A stretch of 14,912 bases of DNA from Chloroflexota bacterium (GCA_016199325.1 JACQGW010000225.1:1-14912), one strand, 5' to 3'. Counted from the stretch's first letter, positions 6,352 to 14,361 are shown. Made by a program: numbers and translations. The notes: generated by a model not told the origin, from the sequence alone.

Positions 6352-7020
6352 TCAATACTTCGACGTATTTGTTTCCTCCATTCGGCCCGTGACAAGATAG
6401 ACCACGCGCTCGCAGATGTTCGTCGTCCGATCGGCGATGCGCTCGAGGTTGTGGGCCGCCCACAGCAGCCAGGTTGCTCGGTCGGTGGACCGCGGGTTGG
6501 CGATCATGATCTGGATCAGGTCGCCGTAGACCGTGTCGTACAACGCGTCGACGACATCGTCCTCGGCCGCGATCCGCCGAGCGGAGGCAGCATCGCGCGC
6601 GATCAGCGCGTCGAGCGAGCGCCGCAGCATCTCGCGGGCCTTCTCGGCCATCGCCGGGATGTCGACGAGCGGCTTGAGCAAGGGCCGATCGCCGTGCAGG
6701 AGGACGATCTTGGCGATGCCCTCGGCGTGGTCGCCCATCCGTTCGAGATCGACCACGATGTTCAGAATGGCGATGATCGTCCGCAGGTCGCGAGCGATCG
6801 GCTGCTGGGTCGCGATCAGGTCGATGGCCGCCTCCTCGATGGCGAACCGTTTCTGGTTGATGGCCAGGTCGCCCTGGATGACGGCCTGCGCCTTCGCGGC
6901 GTCGAGACCCTGGAGCGCCTCGATCGACTGGCCGATGGCTTTGTCGACCATGCTGCCGAGGACCAGGACGTCGTTCTGGAGTGCCCGCAATTCCCGCTCG
7001 AAGGCAACGCGCAGCGCCAT
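6352..7020 (-). CDS. phoU: Phosphate transport system regulatory protein PhoU
   Basis: The protein has 222 residues, the usual size, with two tandem three-helix halves. The metal-binding signatures of the family are present: DLERMGDHAEGIAK in the first half and NLERIADRTTNICERVVYL in the second. PhoU is a cytoplasmic peripheral protein that links PstSCAB activity to the PhoR kinase and keeps the Pho regulon off when phosphate is plentiful. The start at 7020 (MALRVAFERELRAL) is chosen because GGGAGGA lies just upstream; an in-frame ATG at 7059 would add 13 residues overlapping the pstB end. It is the last gene of the pst operon, with a 40-bp gap after pstB. Confidence 0.95.
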   Translation of the reverse strand: MALRVAFERELRALQNDVLVLGSMVDKAIGQSIEALQGLDAAKAQAVIQGDLAINQKRFAIEEAAIDLIATQQPIARDLRTIIAILNIVVDLERMGDHAEGIAKIVLLHGDRPLLKPLVDIPAMAEKAREMLRRSLDALIARDAASARRIAAEDDVVDALYDTVYGDLIQIMIANPRSTDRATWLLWAAHNLERIADRTTNICERVVYLVTGRMEETNTSKY

Positions 7021-7060
7021 AGATCCTCCCTCTCTCCCGCACGAATAGTGTTGCCCCATC

Positions 7061-8011
7061 TTACCCGAAGCGGCCCGTAATGTAGTCCTCTGTGCGGCTG
7101 TCGCGTGGGTTGGTGAAGATGCGCCGCGTTTCGCCGAACTCGACGAGCTCCCCCACCCGATCCTGGCCGGCGAGCATGAAGGCGCAGGCGTCGCTCACGC
7201 GGGACGCCTGTTGCATGTTGTGCGTGACGATGGCGATGGTGTAGCGGGTCTTCAGCTCGACGATCAGCTCCTCGATCTTGTACGTGGCGATCGGGTCGAG
7301 GGCTGAGCACGGCTCGTCCATCAGCACGATCTCCGGCTCCATCGCCAGCGCCCGTGCGATGCAGAGCCGTTGCTGCTGGCCGCCGGAGAGCGCCGCGCCG
7401 GACGCCTGGAGCTTGTACTTCACCTCGTCCCAGAGGGCGACCGCCCGCAGGCTCCGCTCCACGACGGCGTCCAGCTCGCCGCGCCGCGCAGTGCCCGTCA
7501 GCCGGAGGCCGGCGACGACGTTGTCGTAGACCGACATCATCGGAAAGGGATTCGGCTTCTGGAAGACCATCCCAATCAGCCGGCGCACCTGGACCGGGTC
7601 CACGTCCGGCGCGTAGATGTCTTCGCCGTCCAGGAAGACGTGGCCCGCGACGCGGGCGCCGCGGACGACCTCGTGCATCCGGTTCAGACAGCGAATGAGG
7701 GTCGACTTGCCGCAGCCGGAGGGTCCGATGATCGCCGTCACTCGATTCGGCTGGACGTGCATAGAAACGTCGCGGATCGCCTGGGTCTTGCCGTACCAGG
7801 CGGAGAGCCTTTCGACGGCCAATCTCTGGGCGACCGCCGGTGCCTCCTTGAGCGCCGGCGCGCCGCCAACCGCCAGGGGAGAGTCCGGCTTCCGCGAGCC
7901 GTTGGGGCCTCCCGCTCCTCCCTGTGCCGTCCCCTCCACCGGGGTTGCCCCTATGGGCGTCGTCGTCGGGCTTGCCTGCATCGGGCCGGCCCGCATCGGG
8001 GTCATCTTCAT
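7061..8011 (-). CDS. pstB: Phosphate ABC transporter ATP-binding protein PstB
   Basis: The protein has 316 residues. Walker [10 protein letters not shown] is at about 96-104, Q-loop Gln151 lies in [12 protein letters not shown], the signature LSGGQQQR is near 208-215, Walker B EIVLMDEP near 227-234 and the H-loop His264 lies in [17 protein letters not shown] and [10 protein letters not shown] are diagnostic of PstB. It hydrolyses ATP to drive phosphate import through PstC/PstA at the cytoplasmic face. The start ATG overlaps the pstA stop (ATGA, 8011-8008) and has AGGAGG 8 nt upstream, so the start is secure. The domain proper begins near residue 64, which leaves an unusual low-complexity N-terminal extension rich in Pro, Ala, Gly and Thr, missing from typical PstB proteins of about 250-260 residues. 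Confidence 0.97.
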   Translation of the reverse strand: MKMTPMRAGPMQASPTTTPIGATPVEGTAQGGAGGPNGSRKPDSPLAVGGAPALKEAPAVAQRLAVERLSAWYGKTQAIRDVSMHVQPNRVTAIIGPSGCGKSTLIRCLNRMHEVVRGARVAGHVFLDGEDIYAPDVDPVQVRRLIGMVFQKPNPFPMMSVYDNVVAGLRLTGTARRGELDAVVERSLRAVALWDEVKYKLQASGAALSGGQQQRLCIARALAMEPEIVLMDEPCSALDPIATYKIEELIVELKTRYTIAIVTHNMQQASRVSDACAFMLAGQDRVGELVEFGETRRIFTNPRDSRTEDYITGRFG

Positions 8012-8943
8012 CGCAGTTGCCTCCTATTGGTCGCGAGCCGGGCGACGAGGCTCAGCGAGCCGATCGTCGCGACGAGCACGAGGGCGCCGCCCCATGCCTT
8101 GGTGTGCCAGTCCTCATAGGGTGAGACGGCATAGGTGTACATCTGGACGGGCAGCGAGGCCATAGGCTGGAGCAGATCGAAGTTGAAGAACTGGTTGCCG
8201 AGCGCCGTCAAGAGGAGCGGCGCCGTTTCACCGCCGGCCCGGGCGAGCGCCAGGACGACGCCCGTCAGGATCCCGGCCCGAGCCGTCGGCAGGACAACCT
8301 GGAGAATCGTACGCCAGCGGGGCACGCCGAGCGCGAGCGACGCCTCCCGGAGGCTGTCCGGCACGAGTCGGAGCATCTCCTGGACGGTCCTGGCCACGAT
8401 CGGGACCATGACGAGGCCCAGAGCGACCGAGCCGGCGAGGCCGGAGTACTGGCCGACGACGTGCCGGACGAGCAGCGCCCAGACGAAGACGCCGACAACG
8501 ATCGAGGGAAGGCCGGCCATCAGGTCGATGGCGAAGCTGATGGCGGCGGCCAGCCTGCCACCGCCGAACTCGGCCAGGTAGATGCCGGCCGCGACGCCGA
8601 GCCCCACGCCGAACACGGCGCCGACCGCCAGCATCTCGAGGGTTCCCAGGATCGCCGGCGCGATGCCGCCGCCCGCCTCACCGTACGGCAGCGGGCGCTC
8701 GGTAAAAAAGGCCGGGCTCAGCGCCGGGGCTCCCTTGACGGTCACGCAGGCCAGAATGAGGAGGAGAACGGCGACGCCCACGGCCGACGCCAGGATCAAC
8801 GCACCGGCCATCGCCCGATCGATCAGGTAGCGCCAACGCTCGTGCCGGTCGTGGGTTCGCAGGCGGAGCCCGTTGCGGCGGGTCTCCGCCTGCACCGTAC
8901 CCAGGGGTGTTGCCATCGAAATCGACCCTTTTCCGCTGCTCAT
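8008..8943 (-). CDS. pstA: Phosphate ABC transporter permease PstA
   Basis: From the ATG overlapping the pstC stop (ATGA, 8943-8940) the protein has 311 residues. A second in-frame ATG at 8916 would remove nine. About six membrane segments are seen, the first near residues 45-70. The cytoplasmic EAA-type loop reads [18 protein letters not shown] followed by [13 protein letters not shown], and [16 protein letters not shown] is the conserved PstA motif. With PstC it forms the membrane channel for phosphate. It is coupled by 4-nt overlaps on both sides to pstC and pstB, so the three are made in step. Confidence 0.95.
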   Translation of the reverse strand: MSSGKGSISMATPLGTVQAETRRNGLRLRTHDRHERWRYLIDRAMAGALILASAVGVAVLLLILACVTVKGAPALSPAFFTERPLPYGEAGGGIAPAILGTLEMLAVGAVFGVGLGVAAGIYLAEFGGGRLAAAISFAIDLMAGLPSIVVGVFVWALLVRHVVGQYSGLAGSVALGLVMVPIVARTVQEMLRLVPDSLREASLALGVPRWRTILQVVLPTARAGILTGVVLALARAGGETAPLLLTALGNQFFNFDLLQPMASLPVQMYTYAVSPYEDWHTKAWGGALVLVATIGSLSLVARLATNRRQLR

Positions 8944-9929
8944 GCCCGAACCTCGCGGCCCGGCCCACGGGAGAAGCCCCAGATGAGCAGGCGAGCCAGG
9001 ATGTTCACGACGGTGGACACGAGCATGAGCACGAGCGCCAGCGCGACGATGGCCGAGAAGTAGATCTCCTTGTCGGCCTCGGTGAACTGATTGGCGATCG
9101 AGCTGGCCAGGGTGTAGCCCGGCGTCAAGAGCGACCCGGTGATGCTGGTCGAGCTGTTGCCAATGACCATCGTCACCGCCATCGTCTCGCCGAGGGCGCG
9201 GCCCAGCCCCAGCATGGCGGCGCCGACGATCCCCACCCGCGCATAGGGCAGCACGGCGTTCCGCATCGTCTCCCACTTCGTCGCGCCGAGGGCGATCATC
9301 CCCTCTTGCTGCGCCGTCGGCACCGCCCGGATGACCTCCCGACTGATCGCCATGACCGTGGGCAGGATCATGATCGCCAGAATGACCCCGCCGGTCAGGA
9401 GGTCCTTGCCGAGCGCCGGCCCGGAGAAGAGGACGCCCGCGATGGGCACCTGGCCGAGGGTATCCCGGAGAGCCGGCTCGACGGTGCCTCGCATGACGGG
9501 CGCCAGCACGAAGAACCCCCAGAGCCCGTAGATGATGCTCGGAATGACTGCCAGCAGCTCGACGGCGAAGGAGACCGGCTCCCGCAGCCAGCCCGGCGCG
9601 TACTCGGCCAGGAAGAGCGCGGAGCCAATGGCAACGGGCGTCGCCAGCACCAGCGCCACCAGCGATGTGACAATCGTGCCGTAGATGAACGCCAGCGCGC
9701 CGAACCGCTCGAATACAGGGTCCCAGACCGCCGTCGTCAGGAAGCCCGGGCCATACCGGCTCAGGGCTGGACCGCCGTCGAGCGCCAGCAGCAGGACCAG
9801 CGCGCCGACCGTCACGATGACCCCGCTGGCGGTTGCCGTGATGCCCGCCTGAAACAGTCGGTCGGCGCGGTTGACGCCTGACCGACGACGACTCAGTCGG
9901 CTGGGACGGCTCACAACCGGGTTGGGCAA
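8940..9929 (-). CDS. pstC: Phosphate ABC transporter permease PstC
   Basis: The protein has 329 residues from a TTG start at 9929. GGAGG (complement of 9937-9941) lies 7 nt before the TTG, and no ATG fits as well. There are about six membrane segments, the first near residues 28-50. Diagnostic PstC segments include AVIPSIIYGLWGFFVLAP, the EAA-type loop QQEGMIALGATKWETM and GLGRALGETMAVTMVIGN. It is the permease partner of PstA. The gene follows pstS after 66 bp that hold a strong hairpin, which may set the ratio of binding protein to permease. Confidence 0.96.
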   Translation of the reverse strand: MPNPVVSRPSRLSRRRSGVNRADRLFQAGITATASGVIVTVGALVLLLALDGGPALSRYGPGFLTTAVWDPVFERFGALAFIYGTIVTSLVALVLATPVAIGSALFLAEYAPGWLREPVSFAVELLAVIPSIIYGLWGFFVLAPVMRGTVEPALRDTLGQVPIAGVLFSGPALGKDLLTGGVILAIMILPTVMAISREVIRAVPTAQQEGMIALGATKWETMRNAVLPYARVGIVGAAMLGLGRALGETMAVTMVIGNSSTSITGSLLTPGYTLASSIANQFTEADKEIYFSAIVALALVLMLVSTVVNILARLLIWGFSRGPGREVRA

Positions 9930-9936
9930 GGTCTTT

Positions 9937-9941
9937 CCTCC
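9937..9941 (-). promoter_or_regulatory. Ribosome binding site fixing the TTG start of pstC
   Basis: GGAGG on the minus strand lies 7 nt upstream of TTG 9929. It lies between the downstream foot of the intergenic hairpin and the start codon, so it stays accessible when that hairpin forms. Confidence 0.75.
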
Positions 9942-9950
9942 GTCCTGGTC

Positions 9951-9982
9951 GGCCGGCGCCGGCCCATCGGCCAGCGCCGGCC
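9951..9982 (-). promoter_or_regulatory. GC-rich hairpin between pstS and pstC
   Basis: GGCCGGCGCCGGCC (9951-9964) and GGCCAGCGCCGGCC (9969-9982) pair at 13 of 14 positions around a 4-nt loop. It starts 13 nt after the pstS stop in the transcript. No U-run follows, so it is not a textbook terminator. It more likely stabilises the pstS mRNA end or attenuates transcription into pstC, a common way to make more binding protein than permease. Confidence 0.65.
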
Positions 9983-9995
9983 TCGGTTGCGATGT

Positions 9996-11117
9996 TTACT
10001 GAAGCTGAAGCGCCTGCCTGCCGTCGACCGTGATGCTGAGGACCTTCTCCTCGGCCTTCTTGACAATGGCTTCCGGCAGCGGGGCGTAGCCCAGCTCGGC
10101 GTTGTACTTCTGCCCGTCGTGCATGGCCCACCAGAGCATGCGAGCCAGCGCCGTCCCCCTGGCCGCGTCCGCCTGGTTCTGGTAGACGAGCAGCCACGTG
10201 AACCCGGCGATGGGATAGGCGTTCTCGCCGTCGGCGTTGACAATCGACGCCCGCAGGTCCGGGGCGATGGTCTGCCCGACACCGGCGGCGGCTGCCGTCA
10301 CCGAGTCCAGGCCCGGCTCGACGAAGCTGCCCGCCTTGTTCTTGACCAGACCGACCGCCAGCTTGTTCTGGACGGCGTAGATCAGCTCGACGTACCCGAT
10401 GGAGTTCGGGTTCTGCTTGACCTCCCCGGCGACGCCCTCGTTGCCCTTGCCGCCGAGGCCGACCGGCCACTGGACCGCCGTGCCCTTCCCCACCGTCTTC
10501 GCCCACGACTCGCTGACGCTCGACAGGTAGTCGACCCAGATGAACGTGGTGCCCGAGCCGTCCGAACGATGGACGACGACGATGTCGGCGTTGGGCAGAC
10601 CGACCTCCGGGTTGTCCTTGAGGAGCAGCGGGTCGTTCCACTTCTTGACGTCGCCCAGGAAGATTCCGGCCAGCGTCTCCGGCGTGAACTTGATCGGCCT
10701 GGTGACGCCCGGCACGTTGTACGTCGGGACGACGGCGCCCAGAGCGGTTGGGATGTGGAGGATCGGCCCGCCTCTGGCCGTTTCCAGTTGCTGCTCCGTC
10801 ATTGGCCCGTCGGTGGCGCCGAAGTCGACGGTCATGTCGCTGATCGACTTGATCCCGCCGCCGGAGCCGATGGACTGGTAGTTGACCTTGACGCCGGTGG
10901 CCTTCTCGTATTCGTTGAACCACTTGGAGTAGAGCACCGCCGGGAATGTGGCGCCCGCGCCGTTCAGCGCCTTCGCCTCGCCGGCCGCACGGCCGCCGGC
11001 GCCCGGTGCGCCGGTCGGCGAAGATGCCGGGGCCGGTGCGCAGGCACTCAGCAACATGCCTGTGATCGCCGCCCAGACCAGCGCCGCAGCGAGCCCCTTT
11101 TGCATGATTCGTCTCAT
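9996..11117 (-). CDS. pstS: Phosphate-binding lipoprotein PstS
   Basis: The protein has 373 residues. The N-terminal signal ends in the lipobox LLSAC with Cys26 as the lipidated residue, followed by a Pro/Ala/Gly linker, so the protein is anchored outside the cytoplasmic membrane. Phosphate-site segments are intact: NGAGATFPAVLYSKW, SIGSGGGIKSI, VDFGATDGPMT and HRSDGSGTTFIWVDYLS. It captures phosphate and delivers it to PstC/PstA. ATG 11117 has GGAGAGG about 5 nt upstream. It is the first gene of the operon, divergent from arsC, with a tandem PHO-box-like repeat about 100 bp upstream. Family members can also bind arsenate weakly, which gives sense to the neighbouring ArsC. Confidence 0.96.
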   Translation of the reverse strand: MRRIMQKGLAAALVWAAITGMLLSACAPAPASSPTGAPGAGGRAAGEAKALNGAGATFPAVLYSKWFNEYEKATGVKVNYQSIGSGGGIKSISDMTVDFGATDGPMTEQQLETARGGPILHIPTALGAVVPTYNVPGVTRPIKFTPETLAGIFLGDVKKWNDPLLLKDNPEVGLPNADIVVVHRSDGSGTTFIWVDYLSSVSESWAKTVGKGTAVQWPVGLGGKGNEGVAGEVKQNPNSIGYVELIYAVQNKLAVGLVKNKAGSFVEPGLDSVTAAAAGVGQTIAPDLRASIVNADGENAYPIAGFTWLLVYQNQADAARGTALARMLWWAMHDGQKYNAELGYAPLPEAIVKKAEEKVLSITVDGRQALQLQ

Positions 11118-11215
11118 TCAGTCCTCTCCGTCGATGTTGTTCTTTTCTCGGTGTGTCCTACTACCATCGTAGCCCCTCTTGGATTGCTGATGGTGAAGCG
11201 AGACTGAGCGGAGCA

Positions 11216-11232
11216 TTAACGGCGACTTAACG
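11216..11232. promoter_or_regulatory. Candidate PHO box (TTAACG, 5 bp, TTAACG)
   Basis: Two identical hexamers, at 11216-11221 and 11227-11232, are spaced one helical turn (11 bp) apart. Known PhoP boxes of Bacillus have TTAACA-like hexamers separated by about 5 bp, and PhoB boxes are also 11-bp direct repeats. The site lies about 100 bp before pstS and about 160 bp before arsC, next to the genes for a PhoP-type regulator. A weaker third unit (TGAGCG, 11205-11210) keeps the same phase. Confidence 0.6.
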
Positions 11233-11268
11233 TTGCATCCGGGAGCGCACCCGAGCGCCGCCATCTGG

Positions 11269-11296
11269 CATGCTGAGCCGTAGCGAAGCATCTCCC
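11269..11296. repeat. Half copy of the dispersed palindromic repeat, version B
   Basis: CATGCTGAGCCGTAGCGAAG followed by CATCTCCC matches one arm of the element at 5215-5297 with one central substitution (T for C). No matching opposite arm is nearby. It sits inside the divergent pstS/arsC control region, between the PHO-box-like repeat and the arsC promoter. Confidence 0.8.
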
Positions 11297-11318
11297 CTGG
11301 TGCCGCCGCCCGAGGTTC

Positions 11319-11327
11319 TGGTATCAT
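11319..11327 (+). promoter_or_regulatory. Candidate extended -10 promoter for arsC-phoP-phoR
   Basis: TGGTATCAT has the TGN extension and a -10 (TATCAT, 11322-11327) matching consensus at 5 of 6 positions. No recognisable -35 lies 16-18 bp upstream, as is usual for extended -10 promoters. Expected transcription start is near 11334, giving a leader of about 57 nt. Confidence 0.45.
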
Positions 11328-11349
11328 CCTGACTGAGCCAAGGGATTCA

Positions 11350-11365
11350 AGAACCCGACGGTTCT
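11350..11365 (+). promoter_or_regulatory. Leader hairpin of arsC flanked by direct repeats
   Basis: AGAACC and GGTTCT form a perfect 6-bp stem with a CGAC tetraloop. It is bracketed by two copies of ATTCAAG (11345-11351, 11372-11378), and GGTTCTGG (11360-11367) repeats a copy over the -10 region (11314-11321). The hairpin ends 12 nt before the TAGGG ribosome site (from 11379). Confidence 0.45.
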
Positions 11366-11390
11366 GGAAGCATTCAAGTAGGGTCACCGG

Positions 11391-11819
11391 ATGGCGAACA
11401 AGAAACGGGCTCTGATTCTCTGCACCGGCAACTCGGCGCGCTCGCAGATGGCCGAGGGTTGGCTCCGCCACCTGGCGGGTGAGCGATTCGAGGTGGCCAG
11501 CGCCGGCACCGAACCGGCGCGCCAGGTCAACCCGCTCGCCGTGCGGGCGATGGCCGAGGTCGGCATCGACCTTTCCGGGCAGTACCCCAAGCGCGTCGAC
11601 CGGTATCTGGGCGAGCCCTGGGACTTCGTCATCACGGTCTGCGACCGGGCGAAAGAGAGCTGCCCCTTCTTCCCGGGTCTCCACGAACGGATCCACTGGA
11701 GCTTCGAGGACCCGGCCGCGGCGACGGGCTCCACGGACGAGCGGATGCAGGTGTTCCGGCGGGTCCGGGACGAGATCGCGGAGCACCTCCGGCAGCTCTT
11801 GGACGGCGCGGCCAGTTAG
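11391..11819 (+). CDS. arsC: Arsenate reductase, LMW-phosphatase-fold (thioredoxin-coupled ArsC type)
   Basis: The protein has 142 residues. The P-loop CTGNSARS has the nucleophile Cys11 and Arg17 (CX5R). Cys84 and Cys91 lie in VCDRAKESCPFFPG, so the Cys trio (11, 84, 91) matches positions 10, 82 and 89 of the plasmid pI258 enzyme. HWSFEDPAAATGS carries the DP motif that supplies the general acid in this fold. It reduces arsenate to arsenite in the cytoplasm using a disulfide cascade recycled by thioredoxin. The Cys pair argues against a plain protein tyrosine phosphatase. ATG 11391 has TAGGG 7 nt upstream. It is the first gene of the operon with the Pho two-component pair, 7 bp before the regulator; no arsR or efflux pump gene is in the window. 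Confidence 0.9.
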   Translation: MANKKRALILCTGNSARSQMAEGWLRHLAGERFEVASAGTEPARQVNPLAVRAMAEVGIDLSGQYPKRVDRYLGEPWDFVITVCDRAKESCPFFPGLHERIHWSFEDPAAATGSTDERMQVFRRVRDEIAEHLRQLLDGAAS

Positions 11820-11826
11820 GAAACCA

Positions 11827-12522
11827 ATGGCGAAAGTGCTCGTCGTCGACGACGAAGTCAACTTGCTCCACTCGGTCGCCTACAGCCTCCGCAAAGAGGG
11901 GTACGAGGTTGCCACGGCGGCAGACGGGCCGAGCGCGCTGACAACCGCTGCGAGGGAGCGGCCGGACGTCGTCATCCTCGACGTCATGCTGCCGCAGATG
12001 GACGGCTTCGAGGTCTGCCGGCGCCTGCGCCAGACGAGCACTGTCCCGATCCTGATGCTTTCGGCCAAGACGGACGAGATCGACCGGGTGGTCGGCCTGG
12101 AGGTCGGCGCAGACGACTACCTGACGAAGCCGTTCTCGATGCGTGAGCTGCTGGCCCGGGTGAGGGCAATGCTGCGGCGGGCGCAGATGATCCAGCGGGC
12201 GTCGGCGGCCGCGGAGGAGCCCGCTGTGCTGCGGGTCGGCGACCTCGAGCTCGACCCGGCGCGGCACCAGGCGAGGCGGGACGGCCGCCCGCTGGCATTG
12301 AAGCCGAAGGAGTTTGAGCTGCTGGCGTTCCTGATGCGCCATCCCGGTCGGGTGTTCCCGGCCGGCGAGCTGGTCGAGCAGGTCTGGGGCTACGACTTCG
12401 AGGGCGATGCCCGAACGGTCGCGGTCCACGTCCACGGACTGCGTGAGAAGATCGAAGATGACCCCTCCAACCCCAGACGGATTGAGACCGTTCGGGGAGT
12501 CGGCTACCGACTCACCAGTTGA
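11827..12522 (+). CDS. phoP: OmpR-family response regulator, PhoP/PhoB type
   Basis: The protein has 231 residues. Receiver domain (1-118): acidic pair Asp8/Asp9, phospho-acceptor Asp52 (VVILDVMLPQMDG), switch Ser79 and Lys101 (DDYLTKPFSMRELLARV). The C-terminal winged helix (about 130-231) has ALKPKEFELLAFLMRHPGRV, QVWGYDF and a DARTVAVHVHGLREKI recognition helix ending in VRGVGYRL. It is probably phosphorylated by the adjacent kinase and activates pstS and other Pho genes in phosphate starvation. The start at 11827 has TAGGA overlapping the arsC stop. The PhoP/PhoB assignment rests on the pst-phoU neighbourhood and on the kinase; RegX3 or ResD type would look similar. Confidence 0.9.
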   Translation: MAKVLVVDDEVNLLHSVAYSLRKEGYEVATAADGPSALTTAARERPDVVILDVMLPQMDGFEVCRRLRQTSTVPILMLSAKTDEIDRVVGLEVGADDYLTKPFSMRELLARVRAMLRRAQMIQRASAAAEEPAVLRVGDLELDPARHQARRDGRPLALKPKEFELLAFLMRHPGRVFPAGELVEQVWGYDFEGDARTVAVHVHGLREKIEDDPSNPRRIETVRGVGYRLTS

Positions 12523-12529
12523 CGTGCGC

Positions 12530-14338
12530 ATGCCGGTCCGCTGGCGGATCGCCCTTGCCTTCGTCGGCCTGATCGCGGTGACGCTGGCGATACTCGGCGT
12601 CTACCTCGTCGGCGTCGCGCGCGATGACCACCTGCAAACGCTCGAACAACAACTGGCAAACGAGGCGGCAGTCGTCGCCGACTCTGTGCAGCCCTACCTT
12701 TCCCCGACGACGGGTGGTTCCGACGTCGCGGCGATCTCGGCGCTGGCCCGGCGTCTGGCGGTGCCCCTCAAGGCGCGCGTCACCGTTGTCGCCGCCGACG
12801 GAACCGTCCTCGGCGATTCGGAAGATGACCCGACACTGATGGAGAACCACGCCGCGCGGCCGGAGGTCTGGACGGCTCTCCATGGCGGCGTCGGGAAGAG
12901 CCAGCGATGGTCGGCCACGGTCAGGCGGGACCTGCTCTACCTCGCCGTGCCGATCGTCGCCGATGGCCGGGTCGCCGCCGTCGCCCGCGTCGCCGTCGCG
13001 CCGGCCGCCGTCGACGCGGCGGCGCGCCGGATGGTCGACGGGATCGTCGCGGCGCTGCTCGTCGGCGGCCTGGCGGCGGTCGGGGTGGCGGTGGTGACGG
13101 CGCGCCTGATCACGGCGCCGCTGGCAGAGCTGACCCGCCTCGCCGACCGCATCGCCAGGGGCCACTTCGACGAGCGGGTTGCCCTGGCGGGACACGACGA
13201 GATCGGCCGATTGGCGGCCAGCTTCGACGACATGGCAGCCCGACTGTCCGAGCACATCACCGCCCTCTCCGGCGAGCGAAACCGCATGGCCGCCATCCTC
13301 AGCGAGATGGCCGACGGCGTCCTGATCGTCGACGGCGCCGACCAGATCGTGCTCGCCAATCCGGCGGCCCGACGACTGCTGGGCCTGGACCGGGCGGACC
13401 TGGCCGGCCGCTCCTTTGTCGAGACCGTGCGCGACCACGAGCTGGTCGAGGTCGTGCAGGGGACGCTCCGGCGCGAGCACGGCAGGCGGGCCGCCCAGGC
13501 GTCGCGCTTCGTCGAACTGGGCTGGCCCCGCCGGTCCCTCCAGGTCATAGCGACGTCCCTGGCAGGCCCCGCAGGCCACCAGGCGCTCCTCCTCCTCCAG
13601 GACGTGTCCGAGCTGCGAAAGGCGGAGCGCGTGCGCCGGGAGTTCGTCGCCAACGTGTCGCACGAGCTGCGGACGCCGTTGGCCTCGATCAAGGCGATGG
13701 TGGAAACGCTGGAAGACGGCGCGCTGGCCGACGAGGCGGCCGCGCGGGACTTCCTCAGCCGCATCCACGTCGAAGTGGACGGCCTGGCCCAGCTCGTTCA
13801 GGAGCTGCTGGAGCTGGCGCGCATCGAGTCCGGCCAGACGCCGCTCCGTTTGCAGCCGGCGGCCGTTGGCCCGCTGGTTCAGGAAGCGGCCGAGCGACTG
13901 CGCCCGCAGGCAGAGCGAGCCGGCCTGACAATGGTCTTCGACCTGCCGGTGGACCTCCCGCCGGCTCACGCCGACCCGCAGCGGGTTCAGCAGGTTGTGC
14001 TGAACCTGGTTCACAACGCGATCAAGTTCACGCCGGTCGGCGGCCGCATCACCATCACGGCCGCGGCCGAGCACGGCGAGATCGCCATCGCCGTCGCGGA
14101 CACCGGTGTGGGTATCCCGGCGCCCGACCTGCCGCGGCTCTTCGAGCGATTCTATAAGGTGGACAAGGCGCGCGCATCGAGCGGAACCGGTCTCGGCCTC
14201 GCCATCGCCAAGCACGTCGTCCAGGCCCACGGCGGCCGGCTCTGGGCGGCGAGCCCCTGGCCGCCGGACGCGCGGGAGCCTGGCGCCGGCCCCGGCAGCG
14301 CCTTCACCTTCACCCTGCCAACCGCATCTCCGATCTAG
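12530..14338 (+). CDS. phoR: Membrane sensor histidine kinase, PhoR type
   Basis: From ATG 12530 the protein has 602 residues. TM1 is at about 7-29, followed by an outer sensor domain at 30-168 with the PhoR/PnpS-like GDSEDDPTLMENHAARPEV, TM2 at 169-190, HAMP at 191-243 and a PAS domain at about 250-360 (MADGVLIVDGADQIVLANPA). HisKA has His378 in FVANVSHELRTPLASIKA. The ATPase domain has the N-box NLVHNAIKF (Asn492, Asn496), DTGVGI (Asp524), FERFYKVDKA and GTGLGLAIAKHVVQAHGG. It would autophosphorylate and pass phosphate to the adjacent regulator, under PstSCAB-PhoU control. The start is uncertain: GTG 12524 (one base after the regulator stop) and ATG 12458 (65-nt overlap) are in frame, and no strong ribosome site is seen, so coupling to the regulator is likely. 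Confidence 0.92.
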   Translation: MPVRWRIALAFVGLIAVTLAILGVYLVGVARDDHLQTLEQQLANEAAVVADSVQPYLSPTTGGSDVAAISALARRLAVPLKARVTVVAADGTVLGDSEDDPTLMENHAARPEVWTALHGGVGKSQRWSATVRRDLLYLAVPIVADGRVAAVARVAVAPAAVDAAARRMVDGIVAALLVGGLAAVGVAVVTARLITAPLAELTRLADRIARGHFDERVALAGHDEIGRLAASFDDMAARLSEHITALSGERNRMAAILSEMADGVLIVDGADQIVLANPAARRLLGLDRADLAGRSFVETVRDHELVEVVQGTLRREHGRRAAQASRFVELGWPRRSLQVIATSLAGPAGHQALLLLQDVSELRKAERVRREFVANVSHELRTPLASIKAMVETLEDGALADEAAARDFLSRIHVEVDGLAQLVQELLELARIESGQTPLRLQPAAVGPLVQEAAERLRPQAERAGLTMVFDLPVDLPPAHADPQRVQQVVLNLVHNAIKFTPVGGRITITAAAEHGEIAIAVADTGVGIPAPDLPRLFERFYKVDKARASSGTGLGLAIAKHVVQAHGGRLWAASPWPPDAREPGAGPGSAFTFTLPTASPI

Positions 14339-14361
14339 AGCGGTCTCGAAAGAGATCGAAC

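Noticed and set aside
6127..7080. A long plus-strand frame starting MASIYEADEQ
   Set aside because: It stays open only because it runs antisense to phoU; the first part could be a gene remnant but cannot be supported.
8008..10923. A 971-codon open frame on the minus strand that ends as pstA
   Set aside because: Only the last 311 codons are pstA; the rest is an out-of-frame reading of pstC and pstS kept open by high GC, with arginine/glycine-rich sequence.
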